Assembly: GCA_010909165.1 (NCBI GenBank)
Contig: MU008198.1
Location: 340,216-404,215, forward strand
Direction: 5' to 3'
From: Anthoceros angustus
Lineage: Eukaryota; Streptophyta; Anthocerotopsida; Anthocerotales; Anthocerotaceae
Length of the DNA: 64,000 bases
Part shown: positions 1 to 11,196 of the stretch, one piece after another
Position numbering within the stretch: the stretch's first letter is position 1
How the letters are laid out: each line of letters starts with the position of its first letter
Position numbers and translations under genes: made by a program
The notes under the pieces: model-generated
Database searches by the model: none
What the model was told of the DNA's origin: nothing
Seen by the model: only the letters and a program-made list of their open reading frames with translations

Positions 1-1499
1 GAGCACGGTCCGTCCCTAAGCCTGGACCATCTCAGACCACCATCGCTAGGCCCTCATCTCACCCACCCACCCTTGTCTTGGGTCGGGTTGATTTTCCTTC
101 CGCCCTTTCAGTGGCCCCCATCTCTATCCTCCCGACAGTTATGGACTTACCCCGAGGTCTCATAGGCTGGCTGCCCGCCTCGAGGCTCTTCTCCGCCGCT
201 GCCGCTTCCAAACAGGCCACTAGGGTCCCTGCTGTCCCCATGTCCTTCTGCTTGTCAACCCAAGAGGGGTGTGTTGACTAGCTAGATAGGAATGTTGACA
301 GGAGCCATTAAGGCTCACGTAGGTGAGGTTGCTAGAATAGAATTTTACCAAAAATGCTTCAATGTCAGAACTTAAAGTCTGACAGTAGGATACACTAAAA
401 TAAGGAGTGAGGCAGCGTCAGGATGGCGCGCCAGGGGGAGGTTGTATGTGAGGTCCTCCCTATAAAAGGAGGGAGCTTGTGAAGTAAAATTATCGTGTCT
501 TGCACTCCCCACCTCGCGAGTCCTTTGCTCCTTGTGAAGGAATTTCGTGCCGGCTGCAAGCCAACGCAGCGTCTGGTAGAGAGAGAGTTTGCGACGGTCG
601 GAGTGCTTGGCGGAGGGCTTGCTCCCTGCGAGTGTCTCTGCGAGTTGCTCCCCTTGTGAATGGTTGCTGTGTGAATTGCTTTGCTTTGAGTGTGTGGCGA
701 TGCTCAAGGAACTCTCGGCTTGAGGGTAGACTGCAGGGAAAGACTCGAGGTTCTCATTATCGTGTAAACTACACAACCGCCCAAGGAAAACTTGTTGATT
801 CGTAGAGCGGACCCAGGCGGTTATGGAGAGTTGGAATCAATAAGCTAGAGGGTGGTGTTAGAGTAGGAGATCATGGAAGGAGAGTAAGTAGGTGTGTAGG
901 ATGAAGAAAAGTGTTGATGATGGTAGAGGAACGGAATATTGAGGAGGGAATTAGTGTGTAGATCATAGCCCATGGCCCAAGGCAGAGCCTAAGGGAGGGG
1001 TCCCAAATCTGCAGCGAGAACGTGCTCCAGGTGGTGGGGAGCTAGCCCCCGGGAGGATAACATACGATACGAATCGGGGTCCCTGGATGCCCACGGTGAT
1101 TCCACGCTTGTTGAGGCATGGCCTATGATAGTGTCGTGTCGTTGTAGGCCGTGAATTGGTGAATTTTCAGCAAGTGGTGTAGCCGCTGTTGAGGGAAGTA
1201 GGATGATGCCTTGTTGAGGCTGGGTAGTTGTAAATAAAGGTGTGCATGGTTGAACCTTGATGCCATCAACCAAGATCCCATGGGACGAAACCCAACGTGC
1301 TAAGCAACAGTGGGATAAGTGTGGCCGCTACAGGGTGAATCTCGGAAGCCCCGGGATCTGCCCACCACAACTCCGGACTTATTTCTTCCTTTCCGCCTTA
1401 TTTTCTACTCCGCACCTACGAAAAAAAACAAAACCTCACTCATTTCCTACCCCCGGGGAGAGTGCGTGGTCCACAGGGAGATCCTCTCACACTTCATGA
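1..1499. other. No gene; LTR-like promoter block upstream of copia fragment
   Basis: I find no convincing gene here. Open frames of 60-134 codons occur on both strands but look like chance. A TATA-like CTATAAAAGGAGG lies near 461, about 170 bases after a TGTTGACAGG start at 293, which is how a copia LTR would look. A repeat of this sequence on the far side of the copia remnant is not visible, so the LTR reading is weak. It could equally be an unrelated older insertion. Confidence 0.3.
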
Positions 1500-2950
1500 A
1501 GCATATGCTAGACCTGAGGCTAACAAGTGGAAAATGGCTGTTGACGATGAGTATAACTCTTTAGTCAAGAATAACTTGGGCATTAGTTGATCTACCCCCA
1601 GGAAGGACTACTGTCAAGTGCAAGTGGGTACTCAAAACAAAGTTTCAAGAAGTTGAGCCCCGCATACGTTATAAAGCGAGGCTAGTGGCCAAGGGCTATA
1701 GTCAGAAAGAGGGAGTCGACTATCAAGGCGATCAAGTCTACTCACATCGTCAAAGCGACTTGATAAGGATGCTCCTTGCTTTATGTACTGAACTTAACTT
1801 GGACATCTATCAGCTGGACGTTTGTACAGCTTTCCTCTATGGTCACTTGGAAGAAGAGATCTACATGGATCAACCTGAGGATTATGAGGATAAGAGATTC
1901 CCGCACAAGGTGTGTAAACTCCTTCGTTCTATTTATGGGCTCAAACAAAGTCCTCGACTGTGGTACAAGAGAATTGACTCTTATCTTAAGAAGATTGGCT
2001 TCGTGCAAAGCGAAGCAGATACTAACCTGTATGTGCTACAAAAGGACAGCTTACTTGTTTTGATAGCGTTATACGTAGATGACTTAGTTATCCCCGGTAA
2101 CAATTTGAAGTTGGTTAACCAGATCAAGGCTGATCTCAGCAAGGAGTTTGAAATGAAAGATCTGGGTCTGGTTAAATACATTCTTGGAATGCACGTACAC
2201 AAAGCTAGATCCACTCGAGCTATCTACCTTCATCAAGGTAGATATGTAGCCGGGATGCTCAAGAGGTTCAACTTGGAGAATGCACGCTACCACTCCAGTC
2301 TTTGTTGGTGTTAAGCTCTCCTCATCTTCTTGTCCCCCCCGAAGAGAAAAGGAAATGGAGAGTGTACCTTATCGTATGGCGGTTGGCACTCTCATGTTTC
2401 TAAGCAACGGACAAGACCGTATATATCTAATCAAGTAATGCAGCCAATTCTCGAGAACCCGTGAAGGGATCACCGGGTAGCACTTAAAAGAATTATGCAC
2501 CTCAAGGGTACTTCTAACTATGGTCTCGCAAGCCTAGTGGCAAAAGGAGTCTACAATTGACTTGCTATGTCGATGCATTGGCTTCATGCATACCCGAAAG
2601 AGTCTATCGGCTTATTGCTTCCTCGCCGGGCTCCATCTGTAAATTGGTCTTGTAGGAAACAAGCCTCAATATCTTTATCTTCCACGAGTCGGAGTACAAA
2701 GCTCTAAGCCACTAAGGAGGCAGTGGGAAAGGAAGTTATGCGAAGACTTGGGTATGCAACAAGGTGACCTACGCTTATTAATCGTGATAATATGTCAGCC
2801 ATCGCCCTGGTTTCTAACCCTGTTTCACGCCCGCACTAAGCACATTGAGATTCAACATCATTATGTTAGAGATGCTCCTGAGAGGGGCTTAGTGAAGATA
2901 CATGTGTCAACAGATGATAATACCGATGTTCGACGTCTCTCACAAGTTTA
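1500..2950 (+). pseudogene. Ty1/copia retrotransposon Pol remnant (reverse transcriptase to RNase H)
   Basis: This is a decayed copia polyprotein. A 209-codon open part (1685-2314) encodes the RVT_2 reverse transcriptase: RYKARLVAKGYSQKEGVDY just before it, LDVCTAFLYGHLEEEIYM, IYGLKQSPRLWY and the catalytic YVDD at about 2072-2083. The N-terminal flank (WKMAVDDEYNSL, then KCKWVLKTKF) is present but frameshifted near 1570-1585. After 2314 the RNase H part survives only as scattered pieces in several frames, ending with HARTKHIEIQHHYVRD near 2830-2875. No gag, protease or integrase is seen. It is dead: multiple stops and shifts, and the first half of the element is missing. Confidence 0.9.
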
Positions 2951-3239
2951 AACACTTGTTTCCACAGAGAAGGGCTTGGACTTGTAGATTGTAGTAGCTA
3001 TATGACGCTAGACAAATCACTCATTTGGTGAGGCTTTCCATGTTTGTTCCATCATCTACGAAGATAACTTAAGTTGAAGACTTGCTTCCGCCTCGGTCAT
3101 GATCGGTGCTCTCTGCGTGAGTTGTCACGACGAGACTCACAGGCGACTAGAAGATGTGAAAGCCGTCAAGATGGTAGCCTTCGCTGGCGCTTTTAGTAGT
3201 GATCTCCTTTTCTTAGTTCGGAGCCTTTAACGCAACGTG

Positions 3240-3440
3240 TCCGAGAGGAGAGTTAGAAATAATAGCACCACGCTGGTTGCATCAATATGGTTAGTCACTA
3301 GACCTAGTAGTTAGTATAGGTAGTTAGCTAGGCTAGCGAAAGGACACACCCCTTACAAGACCACCTATAAAAGCCCACCTATGAACACACTTGATTCATT
3401 GTTAATATAGCATCTTTGCTTAAGACGCCCGCATGCAATT
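3240..3440 (+). repeat. LTR-like segment with TATA box
   Basis: The stretch after the copia remnant contains short TAG-rich repeats (TAGTTAGTATAGGTAGTTAGCTAGG) broken into imperfect units and a TATA-like CTATAAAAGCCC near 3363, followed by a sequence resembling LTR transcribed ends. It sits where a 3' LTR of the upstream copia element would be expected, but it does not visibly match the TATA block near 461, so it may belong to another element. Confidence 0.3.
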
Positions 3441-3621
3441 TAACTATCCAAATAAGGGGCTACAGGATTTGCTGCATGTGAGGCGATGACCAAAACAGCC
3501 TTTTGGGTTGCGTAGGTGGAGAACCTAGATTTACCGTGACGAACCGCACTGGTCGCAATGGTGGGTAACGGAGAATGAGTGCATTTGAAGGTCATATACC
3601 AAGAGATTTTGCCACCCAACC

Positions 3622-3984
3622 ATGCGGACAAGAATGCTCGTCAAAGGCGGAAGCCCACATCTCGATCGCCTTGCGGCGGAGACCTTTATTCTTTCATATG
3701 GATTTGGCCTGACGCGAGAGAGCACGCTTTATGTGAGAACCCAAGAGCTCATAAAGACCAAGCTATTTGAACTCCACCATATGCAAAGTGCGAAAGCTGG
3801 GAATAACGACAAGGGCTCAGCCCACCACCTTGAGGCACGAGGAGAAACGCTGTACGTCATGGTCAATGATATTAAAACCCAAGACCATGTTCGAGTTGAG
3901 GATGATCCGCGAGTCCATGCCGCCAAAGCATTAGTTCTCGACCAATTAAGTAGACGGACATGGACGAGGTATTGGAGATCCTAA
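3622..3984 (+). CDS. Unrecognised open frame, 120 codons
   Basis: I do not recognise this product. It is the longest frame between two copia remnants, begins MRTRMLVKGGSPHLD and has a mixed, protein-like composition with charged residues in the second half. No domain, signal peptide or membrane segment is visible. It may be a leftover of a transposon gene. The surrounding 3.4-4.5 kb shows no other structure I can name. Confidence 0.2.
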   Translation: MRTRMLVKGGSPHLDRLAAETFILSYGFGLTRESTLYVRTQELIKTKLFELHHMQSAKAGNNDKGSAHHLEARGETLYVMVNDIKTQDHVRVEDDPRVHAAKALVLDQLSRRTWTRYWRS

Positions 3985-4567
3985 CCCCACGGGTTTTCGA
4001 AGGCATGTTTGAAGAGAGCTCCCAACCAGGCGTCCGACGGACTAGAAGGAAAAAACGGGCAGCATAACGATCATGTTTGTCCTCTATAATTGCGATCCCT
4101 AATGGTAGATGGAAGAGATGATCTTGCTGTACACCAGCCAGTGAGTAGCACCTTTATTGGAAAAATAGCGATTTTGCATTGCAGTTGATTTGCAAACTTC
4201 ATCTGTCCAATAATTTCATATGTTAATCATTCTCTGGACAACAGACCCAATATATAATTCTCCGCATGAGGAACGTGAGTGCGCGCACTCATATATGGAG
4301 GCAAGCCGGCCGAGCAAACCCCACGTTTTGGATCACATGAAGACATGCTGAAAAACCTATCAAAACACATATTTCATTTCATTTACACCTTGAGATACGG
4401 TAGCGGCCAAAACATGCAGAACCGGGCACCCTGGAATTGATCACTCTATTCCAAGTCGAGTGCACATGCTGAAAACCAGGAAAACATCCTCATGGTTTTT
4501 TGCCTAAGAAAAGACGGACTTTTGCCTAAACCCTTATTACCGAGAAACCCTTTCTACCCGATAACAA

Positions 4568-5430
4568 GTGTTACTTTCTAGATTTGAAATGAGTGATTTA
4601 GGGCAACTCACTTTCTCTTTAGGAGTTCAGTTCCATTTCAATGGCAGAGATAGCACTGTCGATATACACCAAGAACACTTTGTGCACCAGCTCCTACAAA
4701 GGTTCAATATGGCAAATTCCCGTCCGGTCTCTATCCCCATGAGTGTAGGAGAGAAACTATTCCATCAGCAGTGTCCTAGTTTAGAAGCAGAAAAGCTTGA
4801 AATGGCTACTAAGCCATATAGGCAGGCTGTGGGGTCACTCATTTACTTGTCAAATTGGACCAGACCTGATATTACAAGAGTTGTAGGCACGGCTACCGCT
4901 TAGAAAACCCATTTTGCTCACCGGATGCTCAAGAGGATTTTTCGGTACTTGAAAGGCACTCCAAGGAAGGGACTGCGCTTTGGCAAGCATAAGGATGGTC
5001 TTCAACTCACAGCCTACTGCGATGCAGACTGGGCTGGTGACCCAGACACCAGGAAAAGTGTGGCAGCTTACTGTATGTTTCTTGGAGTATCTCTGATATC
5101 TTGGTCCTCTAAGAAGTTGAACACCATCTGTTTATCCTTGACGGAGGCTGAATATGGGGCCATGACTCAGGCTACCAAAGAGATCTTATGGGTTCGAAGT
5201 TTCTTGACAGGCTTGCAGCAACTTCAACCAGGCCCAACTCAACTATGGTGTGACAATCAATCTGCCATTGCCTTGTCGAAAAATCCAGTATTTCATTCGA
5301 GATCTAAGCACATAAAATTTCTCATCATTTCATAAGGCAGGTAGTGGACAGCAAGGAGGTAAGTGTGTCTTATGTTTCAACTAGTGAGAACACTGCAGAT
5401 TTACTTACAAACAGTCCATGAGACAGTACA
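4568..5430 (+). pseudogene. Second Ty1/copia remnant (RT end plus RNase H)
   Basis: A 5'-truncated copia Pol. It opens inside the reverse transcriptase C-terminus (FEMSDLGQLTFSLGVQF), passes RQAVGSLIYLSN.TRPDI, hits a stop at 4901-4903, resumes at 4925 as MLKRIFRYLKGTPRKGL, then RNase H: YCDADWAGDPDTRKS, LTEAEYGAM, LWCDNQSAIALSKNP, HSRSKHIKF. A second stop follows at 5333-5335, after which VVDSKEVSVSYVSTSENTAD is still readable. Sequence differs clearly from the copia fragment at 1.5-2.95 kb, so it is a different family member. Purine-rich CAGTGGGAG near 5531 resembles a polypurine tract. Confidence 0.9.
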
Positions 5431-5699
5431 GAACAGTCCATGAGAAACATACTGTTGCCATGGGTGTCTGTGACATTCCCACAGTGGAAAAGAAAGGCAG
5501 AGCTCACTAGATTTTCTCTACTCTAATCACTCAGTGGGAGCTATATTGTGGTACTGGTCATGTGCTCCTCACTGTTCTTCTCTTCAGTGTCTTTCCCTTG
5601 CACCAAGTCCTTTGTCTTCTCACAGGTTTTGTTGGGTCCCTTTGTACCTTGCTTCACCTTAGCCTTTGGACTTCCTCAGTTTCCTTGCTGTAGATCTCT

Positions 5700-6101
5700 C
5701 TACAAATTCTTCGTCGTCTGAATCTGGGGGGAGTTGAGTTCTATAAATCTGGTCAAATCAGCAGTAGTTGGCAAGAAGCCCAAACCTTCTATTTCTCCAG
5801 GATGGACTTTATCGAAGTCCTCCCTCTTGGCAACATAGAGTTTTCTAGGATTTCCCCCTGCATCCAAGTTCTGTTTCATCCTCGCAGCCCTTGCTCGAGG
5901 AGTTTCTGTCAAGCCTTCGGATCCTGCAGCTGCTTCAAATGCAACTATGTTGGGAGCCTCAGAATGCATGGCGTGGAGATGGGAGGAGCGTTCGGAGAAT
6001 TTCCTCATAGGAACCCACATTCTGGTACACCCAAGGCAACGAAGGCCACTCTGGAGTTTGGAGTCCATCACGAAGAAGAGGATAGGAGCAATGGCGAACA
6101 C
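5700..6101 (-). CDS. Unrecognised open frame, 133 codons
   Basis: The product is not recognised. The frame is open for 133 codons on the minus strand between the copia RNase H remnant and an LTR candidate. It is basic in the centre (ETPRARAARMKQNLD) and has two cysteines spaced CLGC near residue 22. It may be a retrotransposon or host-gene scrap; no start-site evidence, intron or promoter was found. Confidence 0.25.
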   Translation of the reverse strand: MFAIAPILFFVMDSKLQSGLRCLGCTRMWVPMRKFSERSSHLHAMHSEAPNIVAFEAAAGSEGLTETPRARAARMKQNLDAGGNPRKLYVAKREDFDKVHPGEIEGLGFLPTTADLTRFIELNSPQIQTTKNL

Positions 6102-6335
6102 ACTGTCGACTGCATCCAGACTTGTTACTGTTTATAGGACTTGGAGGAACGCAAAGGCAAGATCATGAAGATGCTTTCACGTTTTCCTCAACATGTGCGG
6201 TACAACGACTCATGTCCTGGTGCACATGTGGTTTTAAATTCAAGCATAAGGAATCATTCCTCTTTTGCTCTAGGGCTATGAATGCCAACAACTACTAGTT
6301 CATAGTACATGTACCAAATGCTCACTAAGTGGGAG

Positions 6336-6518
6336 TATTGGGATTTACACATGTAGTAATTATGCTTTACTGCATGTTACGATCACAGTTATGGCAGTTC
6401 GCATTTACGGTTAGAGCGGTTACCATTTCTAGGCTATTTAAGAACCTTTTGTTACCTTACTTGACAATCAATGACAAATCTCTTCTCTGGATTCCTTGCT
6501 CTCGTGCACGCTGTAATA
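6336..6518 (+). repeat. Candidate short copia LTR (about 183 bp)
   Basis: The sequence follows a polypurine-like AAGTGGGAG directly, begins TATTGGGATT and ends CTGTAATA, so the termini are short inverted repeats (TATT/AATA). A TATA-like GCTATTTAAGAACC sits near 6431 and the part after it (CAATCAATGACAAATC) resembles copia R/U5 sequence. This fits a 3' or solo LTR of a small copia element. No second copy is seen in the window. Confidence 0.4.
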
Positions 6519-6552
6519 CTATTCACATAGCATAATGCATTTATTGATTGTA

Positions 6553-6655
6553 TTAGAGACCACACGTACACACATGAATCAGGGGTAATCTTGCGTAGAG
6601 ACCACACACAGATACATACAGTAGGGGTAATTTGGTGCAGAGACCACACACGAGG
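6553..6655. repeat. Imperfect tandem repeat, about 46 bp x 2-3
   Basis: Units begin with GAGACCACAC and contain GGGGTAAT; three starts are visible near 6555, 6597 and 6640. The copies differ by substitutions. It immediately precedes the duplicated 1.6 kb segment. Confidence 0.6.
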
Positions 6656-6677
6656 GAGGCCAGAGCGCCTAGGTCAA

Positions 6678-8300
6678 CTGGGGCGATTTTGACTCTAATC
6701 TAAGACATCAAATAGTTACCAACCGGGCTGTAAATGAATGAAAGATTGTGGAAGAATGGTTCCCCATCCAAGCATTGATCCGTCGAGCGGGACGTTTAAC
6801 TGTGGAGTTCTGATCTCATCTGCTGGCATGTAGATGTCCCACGCAGATGATAATGTGGCTGATGCTCAGGCTTACTGAAACTGTCACTTTGAATAGGTTA
6901 GGTCGTGAATCAGTTACATGCCATGTCATTGTGTGGGCCAAGCTTAAGTGACACTATTGAGCTCATTGAACCAGCTCGGCTTGCTTCCAGTCGATGGCAA
7001 TCTCTCCTTCCCAGGAAAAACCAATTCAGCTGCAACGTTAATGGGCAAGTCTCCAGGCGGTCTTAAAGTAATTATTGGCTTTTGCAAGCCAATTACTTAA
7101 CTTTAAATTCTAAAACAACATGGGTCTCTTTCAGTGTTGTATATGATATCAATTACAATAATTATATATATCCATATAATCTTTATATACATATATATAC
7201 AAGGATATTGTTCACGTGTATATTTCCATGATTAGGATGTCAACATTGTATAAAAGATTTATGGAAGCGCCAAGGGCTTGCCGCATGGTTCGTTACAAAT
7301 ACAACTTTGTGTCATTTTTTATTTTGTAAAGCTATTTTTGACAAACTTCTTTGTGATGTTTTAAACTTCTTCTTGCGGCCCAGGCACACTAGATGGTTTT
7401 CTTTGTCATCCCTGAGATAAGCCAAGCAACACTCCCTTGACCGATTATTTTACATGAGACCACCAAAGTCAATCTGAATCTTAAACCTGAAGTAGAACAA
7501 TTTCAAGTCAATAGTGCTCCTATCTTGTGTCTTGAAAATGGGTTAGGATAACTTTAAGTTAATATGTGAGCTCCAAAATTTTGCATGCTTCATTGGATAG
7601 CTACAGATTGAGAATTGCACCATATTTTTTACCACCTTCCATTCCAACCGAAATTTAAAAATGGACAAAATATGGTGAAAGGATATTCGAACTTGTTCAT
7701 ACTTGACTGAAAACTTGTTTCCGTTCAGTCCAATAGGATTTACTAAATTAATGTGATCGAGGTTAATATTTTTTTCCTATTGAAAGCGAGATAGCTATTG
7801 GAGTATGTTGTTACTGAGAGATTAATTTCAAAACCTTTTGTTGGTCGAAATGTGATGTTAAAATCTTATTCATTCGTGGACATAAGGGAAAGCACGTTCA
7901 AAGTTAATAAAGGTTGCCAAATGTTTGAAATCTGATTCAAATCTTAGTCTATTGTGTTCCATTATGTATTTGCCATAGACATTTTGTATTACTCCAGGTG
8001 ACTTTACTTTAGGTCCTCAAACCATGGAGCCTAGCTTCGGCTTCCTTTCTCAGTCACCGGTGTACTTTCACCTAGGCATTCGATAGATACAAATTCAATA
8101 TTTTTCTTATTAGTTCTGACTTAATGTGTTATATATTGGCAACTAATTAATAATTAGGTTCTCCTTTGAAGAGTGACATGGTAGTCAGCCAGGAGTTCAT
8201 CAGGAATGTGGCTAAGCAACCCTCCGGTCATATTGCTACTACGATGGGATACCACCCATCCCAACTCCTTGGTGACCTGCTTGTTTTGAAGTCCTTCGAA
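6678..8300. repeat. 1.6 kb duplicated segment, copy A (partner at 31826-33345)
   Basis: The sequence from TTTTGACTCTAATCTAAG onward is repeated at 31.8 kb at high identity, including AT-rich non-coding DNA with no recognisable gene. Compared with copy B, this copy has about 130 bp in opposite orientation (near 7204-7330) followed by about 190 bp absent from copy B, while copy B has about 86 bp of extra sequence near 32650-32745. No terminal repeats or target-site duplications are obvious at its ends. Confidence 0.85.
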
Positions 8301-8632
8301 GTTGCCTAACATATGATCTTTGTTGTCTCGCCGGTAAAAAGGGTCGTTGTTGTTGTAAGGTTCAGCTAGTCATCCCCAAACATCATCTTGTCACATTACC
8401 CACAATTATTGGTGGAAAACACTAGCTGATGATATTTTAATAAAAGAATACATTGAAATAACAAGAAGATAGGAAACAAGGCATCTGAAAACCTACTTTG
8501 ACGGGCGTGTTTGGAAAGGATTAAAAAATATAAGCCAAAAATTATAGGGACGTCAATTTGGTGAGATAGTGTTGGGAATAGTTAGAGATTCTAACCTCCA
8601 TATAATACGAAGTATGTAAAATTGCTATTATT

Positions 8633-8675
<43 letters not shown>

Positions 8676-9239
8676 TTATTATCATCCTCGAAGTATACCA
8701 AGACTAAGGGGTATATATGTAGTGTTCCTATATACCATTATATTAAGATATTATACTATGCGTGTCTTCCATAACTCCAGCAGCCTTGGGGGGGTTCTTT
8801 GTGATGCTGAGTTGTTGTTTCTTGAGTTGAGTAGATATTACAGATACGGTAGGTGTTCCCCGCTGTTTGCTGCCTGTACCTCTTGGGAAGGAGGAGCAGC
8901 CCTGACCACGTGGTGTCTGCAGAGTTTTGACAGGAATGATGAATCCACATTGCGGAGAATTCGTGTGCTGTGGCTGCGGGATCCCGAGGTCAGGAATGTG
9001 GCGATCATCACAAGCAGGTGTATGTGATTGGTGGCAGTGAAAGTAATGAGAGCCTTTGTACAGACGGCACCGAGAGTGAAGGGGACGCCGTTGTTGAGGC
9101 GGAGCGCCACTTCAAACCGCAGGATTTGAGCGAGGGCACCATTTACAATCATATATCTGGAAGCTTCATTTCTCGTTCACCCTTTCCTTTCTTTTCTGTG
9201 GTCATTGTTTACTTTGGTTTGGTCGATGGAGGGGCGCCT
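8301..9239. other. No gene recognised; contains microsatellite
   Basis: AT-rich DNA at first, then a more GC-balanced stretch with overlapping open frames of about 100 codons on both strands (8722-9302). None resembles a known protein and neither strand is clearly favoured. Confidence 0.4.
8626..8682. repeat. TTA/ATT trinucleotide microsatellite
   Basis: About 19 units of a TTA repeat, interrupted once by AGTATT near 8653. A plain simple-sequence repeat in non-coding DNA. Confidence 0.95.
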
Positions 9240-9660
9240 GGGGAGGTGTCCGTCTTGCGGCTGACGGTTTTCCTGCGGAAGGAAGGGTTGTCTTTGACTT
9301 GAAACAAGGCGGAGCTTCAACGAGTTTAGAACTCTTTCAGGTTTGACCCGCCAGAATGACAATGACAATGGAGTGTTCAGGCTGATGCTGAGGCTCGTTC
9401 AAATTGTCACTTTGAGCAGGTTGGGTCGTGAATCAGCTACATACCATTCTCATTATGTGGGCTATGCTTGTAATACTTTTGAAAGGCAATCTCTCTGTCC
9501 TGAGAAAAGCTTTCAGCTGCAAGACGCACAGATCTCCAGGTTGCCTCCCATCTGCAAACCAAAGCAAACAATGCATGCAGACGAGCGCAATCAAAGGAAG
9601 GGGAGATTTCGCTCTAAGACTTGCAACACTTCATGAAGGTGGGTGCCAACTGTGTTTCCG
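9240..9660. repeat. Dispersed repeat fragment, also at 6.8-7.1, 31.7-32.2 and 34.8-35.2 kb
   Basis: The blocks GGAAGG..TTGTCTTTGACT, GCTGATGCTCAGGCT-like, ATTGTCACTTTG, CAGGTTGG and ATGCATGCAGA recur in the same order at about 31710-32230 and 34850-35170, and partly at 6850-7090. Divergence is much higher than between the tandem array units, so this is an older family. Function is unknown; it lies directly 3' of arginine decarboxylase 5'-end fragments in two of the places. Confidence 0.6.
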
Positions 9661-10256
9661 CACCAGGTGATTGGTATTTGGTTGGGCTGATGGATGCATG
9701 CCTGCTGCATAATGTTCATTGCAGTATCATCTTGTTCATACTTGAGGCACACGGCTCCTGACAGATGCTCATCATGTCTTGAACCAGAGAGATAGCGGTG
9801 ACCCTGGGGAAAGCGACGACAAGGCTGATGGTGGGTGATCACATACATGTATACAGCTTTCATTCTTGGCAGCAGATAGATAGGTGGGTGGTCCTCAATA
9901 TTACGCTGCTGCTGCAAAGAAATTCGTATTGGACGAGGTACGTTCAAGCTGCTGACCGTATTTTGTGTCAGGATCAGCGTCGCTATAGTTTTGCAGAAGA
10001 AATACAGGAGACATGCCATGTGCATAGATCGTTTTGCCTCAAGAATCCTACAGCAAGAAGAAACTAGTGATGGTTTGGAGGTATGCTTCGCTACGCGTGA
10101 CACTTGTGGCGGTGCCCACCAGAACATAAGGTCCCAGCTAGATAGACGTGGCCCCAACATAATGCATTAGACACCATAGTGTCCTTTTTGTGGACCAGCT
10201 AACCTCCCCAATGTCAATCTTTCCCACAGGTGGTTATCTTAATGCAGAGAGCTCCA

Positions 10257-10332
10257 AGGAAACACATGCTGCAAGAGCTTGGATTTCAGCCGGCCCATCT
10301 CGTTTGCTTCTCCGTGAACCAGAATAATATTA
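10257..10332 (-). pseudogene. CPSF73-I exon fragment in array unit 1
   Basis: Seventy-six bases match 38636-38711 inside the last exon of the CPSF73 gene in this same window with only two visible differences (CGGCCC for CGTCCC, TCCGTG for TCCATG). The coding sense is minus, the same as in the source gene, and corresponds to the region encoding [20 protein letters not shown]. It is far too short to be functional and is flanked by unrelated DNA on both sides. Confidence 0.9.
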
Positions 10333-10985
10333 ATGTAGGCATGCCAAAGTAGCTTGATAAGCCTCATCATGGCCTGAAGCTCACAGAAAGAGTGGTTTCC
10401 CTTCCTTGTTTTCACATGATGAATTCGGGTGCCAAGGAAGATATGGAGTGCAATGGACCTCCATCAGACTGAGTGGGTGGTCCACAATGTTACAGTGCTG
10501 CCGCAATTAATTTTGTATTAGACGACAATACGTGCGAGATATGTACATGCCGCCGGTGTGGCTGCAGGAGTACCTGAAAGATTGAAAAGACCATCTTGCT
10601 AGGCTATCACCATGCTGCTCCAACTAATGCCCATCCATGCTGCTAGCCTAAAGTGCTCGGCAGGAAGCGGGAGGCGCAAAAGCACTCTTGTAGAGCCCAC
10701 AAATATTGGAGGGAGGAGGCAAAACATGCATGCATGGACGATTGTCAGGCCTGGAAACAGTACCGAAATTGTCATGGCACCTGGTCAACAATGCAGTCAT
10801 GTCATCTGGTCAGTGTATCTATCTCGTCAACATTGGCTTCTGCCATGAGAATCTGAGCAAAGTCTGTACTACCTGGCCATCACTAGACATCCAAACCCGT
10901 AGAAGGAAAAATATCGATGTACAACATTGTAAGGAAAGTGGCGGCTGAAGCGGGTCGTAACCTCGCACAGACTGGTGTAAGTAAG

Positions 10986-10993
10986 TATATAAT
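10986..10993 (+). promoter_or_regulatory. TATA box upstream of unknown gene, unit 1
   Basis: TATATAAT followed by GGGAGG lies about 210 bases before the ATG at 11197. The same box is kept at 19411 and 27843 in the other units. Assignment is by position and sequence only. Confidence 0.45.
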
Positions 10994-11196
10994 GGGAGGA
11001 CTCGTTTTCCGGGTGAGCCGGACTCCATTGTGCGAGTTCAAAAGTGCGAGATACTAGGGTTTCCGGACATCGGCAAGCCCGTTAATTCAGGGTTCGGCGG
11101 GATTGTGTCCTGCGGCTTCTGTTCTCTGCTGGTGCCACCAGAAAGCAGAAAGCAGGCGGCTGGGGTTGGAAGACCTGACCAAAGTGGGGGATCGAT

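Noticed and set aside
293-3440. Complete copia element with matching LTRs
   Set aside because: The TATA-bearing blocks near 461 and 3363 do not match each other, and gag, protease and integrase are missing.
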